Assembly: GCA_033065855.1 (NCBI GenBank)
Contig: JAVXUO010001389.1
Span: 1 to 64,000 of the forward strand
DNA: 64,000 bases
Origin: Escallonia rubra
Lineage: Eukaryota > Streptophyta > Magnoliopsida > Escalloniales > Escalloniaceae
Direction of reading: 5' to 3'
Made by a program: the position numbers and the translations under genes. The notes under the pieces were generated by a model. That model had not been told where the DNA came from. It did no database searches and worked only from the letters and a program-made list of their open reading frames with translations. Shown here piece by piece: positions 47,342 to 58,663 of this stretch. Numbering within the stretch: position 1 is the stretch's first letter; every line of letters begins with the position of its first letter.

Positions 47342-50300
47342 CTAGTAAATGGTAGGCAAATTATCCCAACAGCACGAGCCCAGGGTCCAGTCATGGTCCA
47401 CCATCGCTGAACTGATTGTGGTACGAGAGCGTGAAGCCTCTCCCCGGCCGTCGGTCCTCAGGTTTTCGTCAACCAAGTTTGATGGTTGCTTGCATGGTGA
47501 TGTATTGCCGCTCCCACCATACCAATCAGGCACAGGTCCGGTCAATGGGAAGTCGAACAGGGTTAGCAAGTCGTCGTCCATAATGTTCATCTCCTCTAGG
47601 ACGTCATTCTTGTTTTGCAACCCTACAAGAGTCCAAAGGTAAGTGAATGCTTTGCATTATTGCATGACAATAAGTAACCACCCTATTAACCTCGCAAGTG
47701 ATTTTTATTTACTAGTTCAACTAATCTTATCAAGACAAAGGCATGAGGCATTGACATTAAGTAAGATTCCTTTGTAACTGTTGCGAAGTAAGTCATGCAA
47801 TACAAAAGAGCCAAACTAAAACGTTTTGAATTTTGTCTTCAAACAATAAATGGCTTCAGAAGTGGACTCCAACTGTGTTAAAATTCAAAATTTGAAGAAT
47901 GGTTGTCTCTGTTGAATGGTATACTTTACTACCTGGTATGTACCAGATAATTTCGACGGAAACTAGTAGATGAAAACCAAAGTTTGGAATAATTCACTGT
48001 TTCATACTACTTTGAGCTAGGGTTTATCCTAAAAATTCAAACATCTTACCAAAAATTTAGAAAAGAAGGTTAGAAGAGTTCCAAACATCAGACTCTATTC
48101 GTTAAGGCTCTATTGTGCTCAAGTTGTTCCAAAAGGTTTGGCTACCAGGCTGCAGTTTAGCAAACATTTGATCATAGGGGAGCGATTCTCGCTACGACAC
48201 GACTTTTACTTTATTGTCGTTGACTATGGGTGCACTACTTTTAACGAACTAATTGTCGTTTTAGTGTCGGTAAGCGTTATCACCGGGAACCGACAATATG
48301 GATTGAGAACCGTTAAAGTACTATTAGTCGTACGGAATTCTATAAATTTATGAGCAATGCTAAATCAACAAAATTTTATGTGCAAAATTTTCAGTCTGAC
48401 GTGGATCAAAGACACAGAAAATCCAAGTCAGTATGTAATGCAATGGGTTAGACTAGGTAAAAAATATCATCAGTCATGCAGATTATATGCAATTATTAGT
48501 TACCTTTGAAATATGTTTAGTCATTAAAAATCCAGTTGAGGGAGAGGGGTAAGCAAAAAGTAACAACTTTAAAAGGGGTGAATTGAATGATGACTATTTT
48601 ACGAAATTAAGTGCGGAAAACACTTTTTTTTTTTTTACTTCATTTACAATTTACCACGATGCCATAAAAAACTTCCCTAGAGAGTCGAGAATAACTCACC
48701 AATGCATCCTGAATCTTCCCAATGATTTTGACGGCCGCCGTCACCGTGGCCAAATACATCAGCATCCTCTATTGCTGTTCCATATTCGAACCAGTTTTCT
48801 CCTTTACCATTATCCTCTGCTAATAATCTCTCTTTCTGGGATTTCTCGCTTCGTGTTAAAGCCTGAGACTCCTCCAATAGATCTTCCAGCAAACCACTAT
48901 TACCACGTAAGAACTCAGGTTCTATCTCATACTCATTAGCATCAAAACTTCTTGTACTAGTGCCGGAAGAAGTTGGTGTAGTTTCTGGTAGTATAGGTGG
49001 TTGGGTTAGAGGTACTTCCGCTAATTCTGCTCTTTGGACAAAACCACCAACTGTGTTATATGAGAGCATCGGGTTGATGTTGAAATTTGGAGAGTTGAGT
49101 TGAAGTCCTTGATTAAACAATGTTGTTGAGGAGGAGGGGGTTGATAGTGACAAAGCAAGACCTCCATTGCTACTGCGCATAAGCTTGAAATGGTTCTGGA
49201 TATTGGAGATATAGTTTGAACTAGGCTGCAAATTACTAGCAGTTGATGGGAAAGTAAAGGAGTTAAAGAGAGAAGCAGAGGGAACAATGTAGTTGGGCTT
49301 TTGTTGCTGGGATGCTGGTGATGATGATGATGATGATGATAAAAGAGATGAAAGTGAAGAGGATGAAGAGTTGGGTTGCGTTTGTAGTTGTTTCTGCTGG
49401 TGGTGGTGTTGGTGGTGGGAGTGCTGTTTTATTTCCTGCGGGTAAATCGGCAAACCAGCACGCTGACGCCTTTTTAGTCTCGTGTTCCAGTAATTCTTTA
49501 TCTCATTGTCTGTTCTTCCAGGAAGCTGCAGAGAAGGTAACACGCAAATGTATCAGATGGAGACAAACTACGAAACACAAACCAAAATCATGGTTAGAGA
49601 TTTCTTTATGTTGCCTAAAAGACACAGGGAAGAAGAAGAAGATGATCAATGACTAAGGCGTGCGCAAACACACAATAATTACAACGTATTAGTACTGAGC
49701 TTCAATCCACACCTCTTACACAGTTAGGTTGCAAGTGCACACATAAATTGTTCACACTTTTAATAAACGAGAGACGAATCCAGCAAAAGAAGTAATTTTC
49801 CAAATGGAAGTGGCGCCGCTTCTGGAAAACTTATAACGATGTACAAGGGTAAAGAATTTGCTTCCTTGATAGTATGTTGACAGACATCACGCTTCGTATG
49901 ATATAATGCAAACGTATACTATGCATATACAGTTGCATCGGGGTGAACCATGTGCTTTGTATAGCTTTAATTTTTCTGCATTTACCATTCATTGCATGTA
50001 TGTGTAGTTCTTTTTTTTTTTTTTGGGTGCAAACATGTGTGTAGGTGCGCAAGCTTTGTGCGTAAACAAGAACTACCATTTATGCACACGGTGCACAAAG
50101 AGGATTTTACTATGAATCAAAAAAGGATCAGAGAGATTGAAATTATTAAAACTCCAAAAAAAAAAAGAAGTACCAGCTCGCATGATCATAAATGTAAAGG
50201 AAAGTAGAAATAGAAGAAATTCGACCTGAGCAGCCATGCGAGCCCATTTGTTGCCGATCTTAGAGTGAATCTGGAGTATGAGTCTCTCTTCCTCAATGGT

Positions 50301-50540
50301 GAATGCACCCTTCTTGAGATTCGGCCTCAAATGATTAGCCCATCTCAGCCTACAACTTTTCCCACATCTCATCAACCCTGAATTCCTTTGAACTGCATTC
50401 CAGTTCCCTTCTCCGTGCCTCCTCACGTACTCCGTCAAGATGACATCCTCTGCCGCCGTCCAGGGCCCCTTCTTCAGGGCCTGCCGGGGGCTGCCCCCGC
50501 CCCTCCCTGATCCGCAGCCGCCATCCGAGGTCATCTTCAC
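47342..50540 (-). CDS. GAMYB-like R2R3-MYB transcription factor
   Basis: Three exons read leftward: 50540-50226, 49525-48700 and 47622-47342, with GT-AG introns of 700 and 1077 nt; all junctions keep frame and give 473 aa. R2 (about 23-74, KKGPWTAAEDVILTEYVRRH) and R3 (about 76-125) bind DNA in the nucleus. The NWNAVQRNSGLMRCGKSCRL and RTDNEIKNYWNTRLKRRQRA blocks are the signature of subgroup 18 (GAMYB; MYB33/65/101/97/120), as is the intron before LPGRTDNEIK. The rest is Ser/Gln/His-rich activation domain, ending with LGSCCWDNLPTIY. Such proteins act in gibberellin-controlled anther, tapetum, pollen-tube and aleurone programmes; which paralogue this is cannot be told. The clade is usually controlled by miR159, but the site here looks decayed. 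The gene appears intact. M3 is an alternative start. Confidence 0.95.
48999..49020 (-). promoter_or_regulatory. Degenerate miR159 target site in MYB exon 2
   Basis: On the minus strand GGAAGTACCTCTAACCCAA aligns without gaps to the GAMYB miR159 site GGAGCTCCCTTCAATCCAA at 13 of 19 positions, in the same frame (EVPL against ELPS). Six mismatches are too many for normal plant miRNA cleavage. Confidence 0.45.
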
Positions 50541-50779
50541 CTCTATTCCCTGGCTAAGATGGCAAAAAAAGAGAGAAATGTTGGCGTATGGCTGTGGGTG
50601 TGTGTGTTATGCTATTATCATTTCTTGGGTGTTTAAAAAGATGTGTACGATGTTCTTATTTCTACTGCTTCTCTTGGTCAATGGATGTTTGATAAGAATC
50701 CCTCCTCTCTCCTGATGACAGAGATGCATGAAAGAGAGGAGAGAGAGAGCGTAAAGTGATGAATGGTGTATCCAGCTTT

Positions 50780-51010
50780 GTTCTGCTATATATGGAAGAA
50801 AGATGCTGACAGAAGAGGGAGAGGGAAATGATTTGCAGGTCAGCAAGGAGCAGGAAGAGGGAGGGAGAGAGACAGAGATGGGATTTGGGGGAGGGGGGGC
50901 CGGGGTTGGAGGGTGTTGACACTTGATAGAGAGGATGAGACCAAAGTCGAGACTTGAGAGAGAGAGAGAGAGAGAGACCCCACAATGTGTGAGGTGGGGA
51001 GAATTTATAG
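50780..51010 (-). promoter_or_regulatory. MYB promoter candidates and CT-rich leader
   Basis: On the minus strand CTATAAATTC (51000-51009) is followed by a (CT)12 tract (50960-50984), the usual make-up of a plant TATA box and pyrimidine-rich leader; the 5' UTR would be about 430 nt. A second candidate, CCATATATAGC (about 50786-50796), would give about 220 nt. Which is used is not decided by the sequence. Confidence 0.55.
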
Positions 51011-51089
51011 GTGTAAACTTGCATTTGGCACCGGGTTGCGTAGACACATGGTACGTTATTTGGCAGCGTCATCTTTGTCCACTCCTTTA

Positions 51090-51613
51090 ACATGGACACT
51101 TTTTTTGTGGCGTTTCACCGCCTCAACATCTCAGCAACCACACCAGCTGATTTCAGGAACTTCCTTTCTCTTTGTTCAGCCTTTTTGACAAGAACCATTG
51201 TGTCTTTCAGGTTGTCTACTCTTGCTAAAAAAGCCCTGTCAACTCCTCTGTTCTTCCCGTTTTAGCATCTGGGTTTCACCCATTTTCAGCTTTTTTTTTT
51301 CTGTGTTCATGTGGTGAAAGGTAGAAGAAGCGGTGACTGATTGTGGTTTGCCGGCGTGATGGAATTTGCCGCCGGCGGCAGCAAGAAGCTGTTAGGGCTC
51401 TCTTGACAGTGGACACATAATCCTAGAAAATGTTTAACCACACATTCAAAATCTCAACAATGTTTTAGGTAGCTGGTTAATGGTATCCAATTTGATTGAT
51501 CATTTCATTTGCATGTAGTTTTAAAGCGGTAAATTATATTAAATACCCTAAGGTTTACATTGTTATTCCACATAAAATTTCATGAATAAACTTTGGCTGT
51601 TACACCGGTTGTA
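51090..51613. other. Upstream region of the MYB gene
   Basis: Beyond the core promoter, no gene is seen. A short run of GCCGGC words (51.35 kb) and T-rich DNA are the only features. Confidence 0.5.
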
Positions 51614-51797
51614 GGAATCTTCCTCTAACCCCATAAATAGTGACAATTAATAGTCGCTAAATGTCTCTAGTGATTTTTCTGTTAATACTTTCAGCGACAA
51701 CTCTTAACAGCACTTTTTTAGCGTCACTACATAAAAGTCACTGGAAACATTTAGCAACCATTAATTGTCGTTACATGAGGGGTAGGAGGAAGATTCC
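51614..51797. mobile_element. Small MITE with palindromic arms
   Basis: 184 bp with imperfect terminal inverted repeats GGAATCTTCCTCTAACCCC (left) and GGAATCTTCCTCCTACCCC (right, reversed). The arms stay complementary inward through GACAATTAATAGTCGCTAAATG. AGCGAC/GTCGCT words inside are typical of CACTA-type and related MITEs, but no target duplication was identified, so the superfamily is open. Confidence 0.72.
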
Positions 51798-52159
51798 TTT
51801 AACCTGGGTAGCAGCAAAAATTTTTCCAAATTTGATAGCTTCAATTGCATCACATATAACACCCTAACATCTAAAAACAGAATCCAATAAAACCCAAAAT
51901 CGTCTATCCGTTAAAGAAATGGGGATAGCCATCCCGCCGCCCAACAACCCGAATCCACCCCATAACACAACACAGTCTATTCCCAACCCTTCGCTGCCCC
52001 GCGCATCAACCCACACACGGTATACACACACTGCACACACTCGGTTGCGCATGCTTGCAAACCGTATGCACACTACAACACATGCATAGACACACATGTA
52101 CAGCTATACACATTAACACATACAAACTCATACACACATTGCACACACCTGGTTATGAT

Positions 52160-52570
52160 ATCATTCGGTCACAATCTGAACCTAGAGTTGGGCCCATGAG
52201 CCCCGCAGACCTATTAAACTCTCAGCGAGGGCTCTGTCAAGCCTTACTAATAGCTTTACCTGCCCATTCTTAAAATATTACCAAGTTTAAACCATTGTCA
52301 CGACCCGAACAAATAGTTGGGCCTATGAGTCTGGTTTGACTGGTTGCAGGCACATTGGACTCTTATCAAGGGCTTTGCCAAGCTTTAAAATACATGTACT
52401 TGCTCATTCTTCGATATAAGTTCTAAACCATTGTCAAGACCAAACTCATAATTGGGCCCATGAGCTTGGTTTAACTGGCTGAAGGCCCATTGAACTCTCA
52501 CCAAGGGTTTTGTCAGGTCTTACTAATACATGTGCCTACCTATTCTTAAATATTACTAACTTCTAAACCG
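52160..52570. repeat. Tandem repeat of about 130-135 bp, three copies
   Basis: The landmark GTTGGGCC(C/T)ATGAG recurs at 52187, 52316 and 52451, each followed by GGTTTGACTGG(T/C)TG-like, CTC(T)-(A)CAAGGG(C/T)TTTG and a CATTCTT block. Copies are about 70-80% alike. It lies in the probable Gypsy LTR. Confidence 0.8.
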
Positions 52571-53767
52571 TTAATCTGGTTATTAAGAGCCGCACTTAAA
52601 AATTTTCTCAAAACGACTCTAATAATATCCTCAAGATAAGTTCTATGCTGCTAAGTTAAACCCGAAATTCATGGAGAGATAAGCTCCTTTAATTACATTT
52701 TCAACAAAAGTTATTTAACTACAATGTCATAGGGAATTATTAAAGTTTAAAGGAAATCTCCGATCCTCTAACGACCGTCTCGCGCATGCGCAACCTCAAC
52801 CTCGTGATAAAGGTCAGATCTAACTAGGTAGCCGTCTGAAAAATAAAAGAGTGAGTCAAAGCCTAGCAAGCACTCGTACCATATCCCAACGTAAGTTTAG
52901 ATTTAATAAACATGCCGCCATGGATTTCATCTCAAAACCATAGATTAGCTCATAAGAAGATAAAGTACACATAATCTGCAAAGAACACAATAGTGTTTCT
53001 GAAGAATACAACTCGTACAGCATGAAAGTCTGTCCTATAACAATTTACATGGCTTACTACCGTCGGTCAAGGTTTGGTTCCTCTGACTTAGATCCGAAAT
53101 CCCTGGATACATCTCATCTAATTTTTTCTCGGTCTTTGTCGTTCTGCCATGGCTAGAAGTCAGGGGAAAACAGATCTGGTACAGCACTTCTTCCATAGAT
53201 CTCTTTTAATTCATCTTCTTCATCCTTGATCTTCGTTGAAATCATCTCCTTCATTTAGATCTTTCCGCATAACAATCTCTTGTACCTTCAATTTGCTGTA
53301 TACGAGCCAAGTCGAGCTAAGCACGTGGTTGATTGACTTTCATGATCCTGAGTTTGAGCAATGCCTGACGAGCCATGTTGTATTTCGATTATTACAGCCC
53401 TAGCAGCAAAGCACTAAAAACAACACACAAACCCTCAAGTTGTAAACCCCGTAAAAGATCTGCAGAATTAAATTCAACCAAGGGGTTGAAGCTTGCTGGC
53501 GATCGCACCCCACTTCGTCAGATTTTGCACCACGATTCAGTTTTAGCCTCACGCACATTCCCTCTGTAGACCCTCTGTGGGTAATTGGCTCTCCATCTGG
53601 ATTTTGAAACCTCCCTACTTCAATCTCTCAAACACATCATACTAAATCTGGCCCTTGATCCCGAGATTCTCTCAAATTCTCTCTCTCTCTCTCTCTCTCG
53701 GGATTTCCTGATATCTCTCCCTCTTCGCTTTCTCTTGTTCTGACTTTCTAGAGTTAGAAGATGGTAT
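52571..53767. other. LTR-like non-coding DNA
   Basis: No gene seen; composition and words (AGTGAGTCAAAGCC, CGTCTCGCGCATGCGC) fit the inner part of a Gypsy LTR. A (CT)12 run at 53677-53699. Confidence 0.45.
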
Positions 53768-53775
53768 CTATACAT

Positions 53776-54427
53776 CATGACATCAAACCGTTCAAACAGA
53801 TCCGAACCGTTTAAAGTGACCAAACCGAACCAATCCAATCCGAACCGTCGAAAGATCTTAATGGTTTGGTTTCACATTTCTCAAACCGACCTTCGTTCGG
53901 TTTGGTTCACAGTTCACATTTTTTAAACCGATTCCAAACCGAACCGAACCGAACCGAACCGAACCGACCTATGATATGTTACTCTACTTTTAGTAACATT
54001 CATTGACAATTTCACACATACGGTAGTAAGTAAATCCATATATACAAATCTTGAAAGTTATAAGAAAAGAAAATTATGAGAACACTAATGACACAAAATT
54101 TTCGTGACTATTAAATGTTCTATATTTTCTCATTCTTTCTCATACATCAAGGAACACTTATATATCGAATCTAACAAGATTATATGCTATCTCGAAAACA
54201 TATAACTTCAATTTTTAATCACTGTTAGATCCAATAGTAGTTTATAAATGAACGTCTTTAAGTGGACGCAAACCGATCCAAACCGACTAAACCAAACCGT
54301 TTAAACCGACCAAACCGAACCGTCTAATTCGATGAAGTTTGGTTTGGTTCAGTTCACAATTTTTCAAACCGAAGGGTAACGGTTTAGTTTGCGATTTGAC
54401 CTCCAAACCGAACCGTGCTCACCCCTA
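53776..54427. mobile_element. Non-autonomous hAT transposon (hAT-4)
   Basis: Perfect 8-bp target duplication CTATACAT at 53768-53775 and 54428-54435. The right end, reversed, is TAGGGGTGAGCACGGTTCGG, a common plant hAT terminus; the left end (CATGACATCAAACC) is poorly conserved. Inner ends are full of AACCGAACCG and CGGTTTGGTT repeats, the subterminal motifs. No coding capacity. Confidence 0.82.
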
Positions 54428-54489
54428 CTATACATTTACATAACAACCCAGTCAAGTCACCCATTCACTTTCGTTTATTCCTTTATCGT

Positions 54490-55215
54490 CCCTTAAGTTA
54501 CTTATATTTTAATTTTGACCACTTACTAAACTTTGGAGTAGTAGGTGACTAGAAATAAATCTTCTAAACGAATAGGCAAATGATCGATAAATAAAAAATT
54601 CGATTAGTGATATTATATTATCCGCACCTTTGAAAAAATTTGGTCCTCCAAATTTACTCCTCAAGATTGGAAAAATGAGGATATTTTTCTCTGACTTCAC
54701 CCTTGCACTCCCAAGTTGCCTCCTCAAATAAGTGATTTCTCCAAAGGACTTTAGCTGAGTAGATTTTGTTATCACAACACCTTCTCCTTATGATCTAGAA
54801 TATGTAAAGGATGCTCTATTTATGTGAAGTCTATCCTAATCTACAAGTGCTCTTGTTGCAACACATGTGTGGGGTTTAGTATATATTTTCTCATTATATA
54901 GACACTTGGAATACATTATGCATACTTGCTAGCTCAGGTGGTAAAACAACCTGGTAAGCGAGAGAACCAAATTTGTCCAGCACCTCAAAGGGCCCCACAT
55001 ACCTAGGGCTCAACTTGCCTTTTTCCTCAAACCTTGCTACTCGTTTTGTTTAGTTATACCTTTAAAAACACATGATCACCCACTTGGATTTCCAACTATC
55101 GCCTGCGTCTATCAACATGACCGTTTTGCCTACTTTGAGCACCACTTAATCTCTCTTTAATCAACTTAACTTTCTCTGACGTCAGTTGCACAAGTTTTGG
55201 TCCTAACAAAATAGG
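54490..55215 (-). mobile_element. Ty3/Gypsy pol fragment (integrase C-terminus and chromodomain-like end)
   Basis: Fossil Gypsy fragment. On the minus strand the translation contains KLSPRYVGPFEVLDK and LAYQVVLPPELA (GPY/F part of integrase, about 54.92-55.03 kb), then the KVLWRNHLFEEATWE block (about 54.69-54.76 kb) typical of the chromodomain tail of chromoviruses. Everything upstream is missing. It is broken and old. Confidence 0.85.
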
Positions 55216-55226
55216 GTGTCTATAGT

Positions 55227-55350
55227 TATATTACAATTTTGATCAGTTACTAAAATTTTGGATTAGTAGGTGATTACAAATAGATCATGTGAATGAAAAA
55301 GTAAATGATAAATAAACAAATAACTGGATTGGTACAGAATGTACAAGCAA
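55227..55350 (-). repeat. Second LTR-like fragment next to the Gypsy pol remnant
   Basis: 55235-55345 resembles 54508-54600 (TTTTGA(T/C)CA(G/C)TTACTAAA... GTAGGTGA(T/C)TA(C/G)AAATA), the start of the probable Gypsy LTR, in the same orientation. It suggests a rearranged partner LTR. A run of 16 G follows at 55396-55411. Confidence 0.5.
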
Positions 55351-55559
55351 GGAGGCAGGGGTAGTGGGGGCAGACTGAGTGTGCAAGGTTTGGTTGGGGG
55401 GGGGGGGGGGGCAGTGGTGTGTGGTGGGGGTGCCGGTTACTAGGGTGTTGGGTGTGTGTGTGTGCCTCTTGAAAAAAATACATTTTTGCCCCTCCATGTG
55501 GATGGCCGTCCACCTGGAACCAATTGAAAAGTTAGGGTGTTATATGTTGAAACCACAAC

Positions 55560-56119
55560 GTTTTAAGTGAAAAACGATGTAAGCCTTGAAAGGTAACTGC
55601 CAAAATTATGTTAATCTTCCAATCCTAAGCTTACTAGAACTCTAGCCATTGAGTTTTTCTTAAGACTCACTTGCAGGTTAGGCCCCAATCAAGTCCTAAC
55701 TTCTCTTCTTTTTCTCTAATTAGTCTTTGGTTCTCTCTTCCCTGCCAACCTCAAAGATGCACATGGTTATTTACCACTTTTGAACATTCAGCAGGTCTAG
55801 TATCCCAAGGTCATTTTTGGTTGCCTTTACACGTCTCTTTCTTCATTCAACACAAGGGTTATGGTTCGACTTTTTGGGTTGAGATATGCATGAATCTCAA
55901 ATCTAGCTCTTAAAACTTACCCACTTGACTGGAAAAATCACACATAACTCCAAAAACTACAAAATATCGATGAAGAATGCTGGCCCAGTCTGCCTCTTTG
56001 AGGCGTAATCCACCTAGGTGCACGACTCAAAAGTCACGCCTAGTAGATGCTCATCTTGCGTAGTCGTCGCCCACCTCGCGTAGTCGAGTTGTTCGACATA
56101 CCGCCTAGTCTTTCATGAT
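55560..56119. other. Intergenic DNA, nothing recognised
   Basis: No gene or repeat boundary was identified. A CGCCTAGT/CGCGTAGTCG stretch at about 55.99-56.11 kb contains short repeats. Confidence 0.5.
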
Positions 56120-56719
56120 GGGATTAATTTTACGCTACACCCCATACTTAGGGGTCAATTGCACCCAGCACCCAGTGTTTTAAAATTGGCACCCAACACC
56201 AAAAAATTCAAAAAATTTGACTTCCATCACCAAATGATGGTCAAAATACCTGTTAACCAGACGACTGTTACTTTTTCAGGGGAAAAATGGTCTTATTGCC
56301 CCTTAAAGCATACATCTCATCCCAGTCAGCTACACATGGCCCAATTGGTCATCCACGTCATTTCCCTCCAACAGCCCTTCTTCTATCTCCACATATCCCT
56401 CAAACAACTACATGGGTTTATATAAACATACTCACGCACACCCACACACATACTCACACACTCAGACCGTAGCTCCCATTAAAGTGAAGAAGAAATCAAC
56501 CGAAGGTCTAACGAGCGAAAGACGAAGGTAAGGGCAGATTATTGTTAGATATCATAGTTGAATTGATTTAGATTTTTTAGAAGTAGGGTTCTTTTTGTGA
56601 TTGGGGATTTTAGGGATGTGGGGTTAGACTTTGTTGACTTTATGTAAATTGGGTTTAGGGCTTTCAATTTGGAGTTTCAGGTTGTGGAGAACAATTCTAG
56701 TAGCAATTCAATCAATGGA

Positions 56720-57288
56720 ATGGAAAAATGCCATGGCTACTGTTGTGGACCTTCTTGCATAAAATATGCTAGGACGATGGACAACCCAGGAAAGAGGTTT
56801 ATTAGATGTGGCAATTATAAGGTAATTTTATGAGTTTCTTTTTCAATTGATTTGTAAATTTTAAAACTAATATGTTGGTGTGTTTGTAGGAAATGTCTTA
56901 TGGGTACTTTGATTGGATTGACTCAGAAATCTGTGAAAGAGGGAAGGTGTTTGGAAAGAAGATCTTAAATCAAAACTCTGAAATTTGTGGCATGATTGTT
57001 GAGAAGAATAGAGTGATTGAAGATTTGAAAAAAAAGAATGAAATTTTAGAACAAATAATTGAGGACTTGATTGAGAAGAATGAGACATATGCCAAAGCAG
57101 TTGAAGATTTGAGGAAGAAGATTAGGGTGGCAAAAAAACAAGTATGGGAGCCCAAAGATAGTGGCAAAATCACCAAGAAGTTGGTGTTTTTTTTGCTAGG
57201 ATTAGGTATTATTGTGTGGTTTTGTGTTGCAAATTGGGGGCACAAATGTGTTAATGCAGATTATGTGCTTACATTGAAAGAAATGTAA
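56720..57288 (+). CDS. Small GRF-zinc-finger, coiled-coil, membrane-anchored protein in the mudrB position
   Basis: Two exons, 56720-56821 and 56890-57288, joined over a 68-nt GT-AG intron; 166 aa from the chosen ATG. A possible 3' splice site just upstream (TTTCAG, about 56685) allows an additional 5' exon. Residues about 4-45 form a GRF-type zinc finger: CHGYCCGPSC, then NPGKRFIRCGNYK and GYFDWID. The fourth Cys expected before GYF is Tyr here, so zinc binding is doubtful. Residues 50-115 are a Lys/Glu-rich coiled coil (VIEDLKKKNEILEQIIEDLI) and about 135-155 a single transmembrane helix (LVFFLLGLGIIVWFCV). Such small plant GRF proteins are of unknown function. Its place, convergent with the transposase and inside the MULE, suggests it travels with the element. 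Confidence 0.72.
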
Positions 57289-57639
57289 TCTCATTTCCTC
57301 TGTTATTGCAATGAATAAAAGGTTTCTTGAAACTAGTTGTCTCAAGTGTGATCTCATTTCTTCTGTCTCATGTGTAAGTTACATGAAAATTCTTGCAACA
57401 AAATGATTGTTGATGCAAGCACCAAATGACTGCAAATACAAGCACTTTCTCAATTTTAATCTATGGGTGCAACATTACAATTATCTGTACTATAATTGTC
57501 ATGGACCAAAATGACTGCAACATATACAGTTGCACAAAATATGGTTCAAAATGCCATGTATTAATACCATAAAGTTTAGCATTACAAGCAAATGACTGCA
57601 CAAAATATGTTCCATGTTTTGTCTGGATCAAAGCTGCAC

Positions 57640-57795
57640 AAAAAGTGGCCTATTATAAATGAATGCCTAAATACCATCTAGTTCCCAAGGCACACAAAGG
57701 GGCCTATTACAAAAGATTGCCTAAATACAATCTACTTCCTAAGGCACAAAAAAGGGCCTATAACGAAAGATTGCCATGTATCATCTATTGACCAC
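57640..57795. repeat. Tandem repeat of about 60 bp, three copies
   Basis: The words GGCCTATTA(C/T)(A)AAA, ATTGCCTAAATACAATCTA and CCTAAGGCACAAA recur three times between the two convergent genes. It may hold their 3' ends. Confidence 0.75.
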
Positions 57796-58289
57796 TACAC
57801 AAAACCTGTCGACCCATTACAAAAGATATCCTACTACTAGTAAATACTCATTCTAACATCTTGCTACTTCTTTTTCTTGTTTCTAGCTTGTAGAAGTGAC
57901 GCTAGTGACACTGTATTCTCATCATTCCATGCCAACCTTTATTCTTCTATCTTAACCCCATTGATTTGCACTGATCATGGGACAGGTGGTGGAACTCTGG
58001 GTGTAGCCCTTCTATTGAGAAAGTATGTGCTTAGGATAGGTTCAACATCATCTTCATCATGAGGACATGAAACCAAGGATAAGTCTAGCACCATATATCA
58101 CTTTTAAGGAATGGCAAATAAATTAAATTGTCATTACCATGTTGGTTGCTTGCTCACATTCATCTGTGGTTAGAGACACATTATGATATAATGACTTCCT
58201 TTTATTCTGCATAAAAGGAAGTTACACACTATATTACTAACAGTCCTAACCAAATGAATTAAATTCAGGCAAGGCAAGGTTACTTACAG

Positions 58290-58580
58290 TCCTTCTAGCA
58301 GGTAATATATAACATTAAAAATTTATATTACTAAACAATATGAAAAATCACAACATTGAAGGAATACTTACAGCCCTTCTAGCATGTAGTCCTGGCATAG
58401 AGGGAATAAAAAGAGAATTTCTCTGCATACTTAGTCCAGGTGCACTTCTAGAATTATCATGTTCATACACAAAAATATATAATATTAAAAAATTATAGTG
58501 GTAAACAATAACAAAAATCACAAACTGAAGGAATACTTGCAATCCTTGCAGCCTTTCTTGGTTGTGTTGGCTGAGTGTAA
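58290..58580 (-). repeat. Duplicated exon-intron segment at the 3' side of the transposase gene
   Basis: Two or three copies of AAG(G)A(C/T)TG(T/C)AAGTATTCCTTCA-type sequence followed by GTTGTGATTTTT...ATATTGTTTA lie near 58295, 58360 and 58535. The GTAAGT donor-like words suggest duplicated small exons. Confidence 0.55.
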
Positions 58581-58663
58581 GGTGGAGCATCTTCCATGGA
58601 TGCCTGACTTAAAGCAATCTCATCTGCACCATGGCCAGTTTGTGGTTCAAGGCCATCTTGGGG

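Larger units (their letters stand above)
51853..54615 (-). repeat. Probable decayed Gypsy LTR interrupted by hAT-4
   Basis: Lies directly downstream (in minus orientation) of the Gypsy pol end. The AAATTTGGAGGACCAAATTT sequence (54635-54655, minus strand) just before it parallels the polypurine/leader segment that precedes the 3' LTR in Tekay/Del-type chromoviruses, and TAATATC at about 54610 fits an LTR start. The rest is LTR-like DNA with GTCACGACCCGAAC and GTGAGTCAAAGCCTAGCAAGC words. The left boundary, near 51853, is uncertain. Old and much diverged. Confidence 0.5.

Noticed and set aside
48999-49020. A functional miR159 site
   Set aside because: Six mismatches of 19, including central positions; recorded only as a degenerate site.
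51853-55546. DNA transposon with 16-bp terminal inverted repeats
   Set aside because: The interior is Gypsy-derived and no target duplication is found at the ends.
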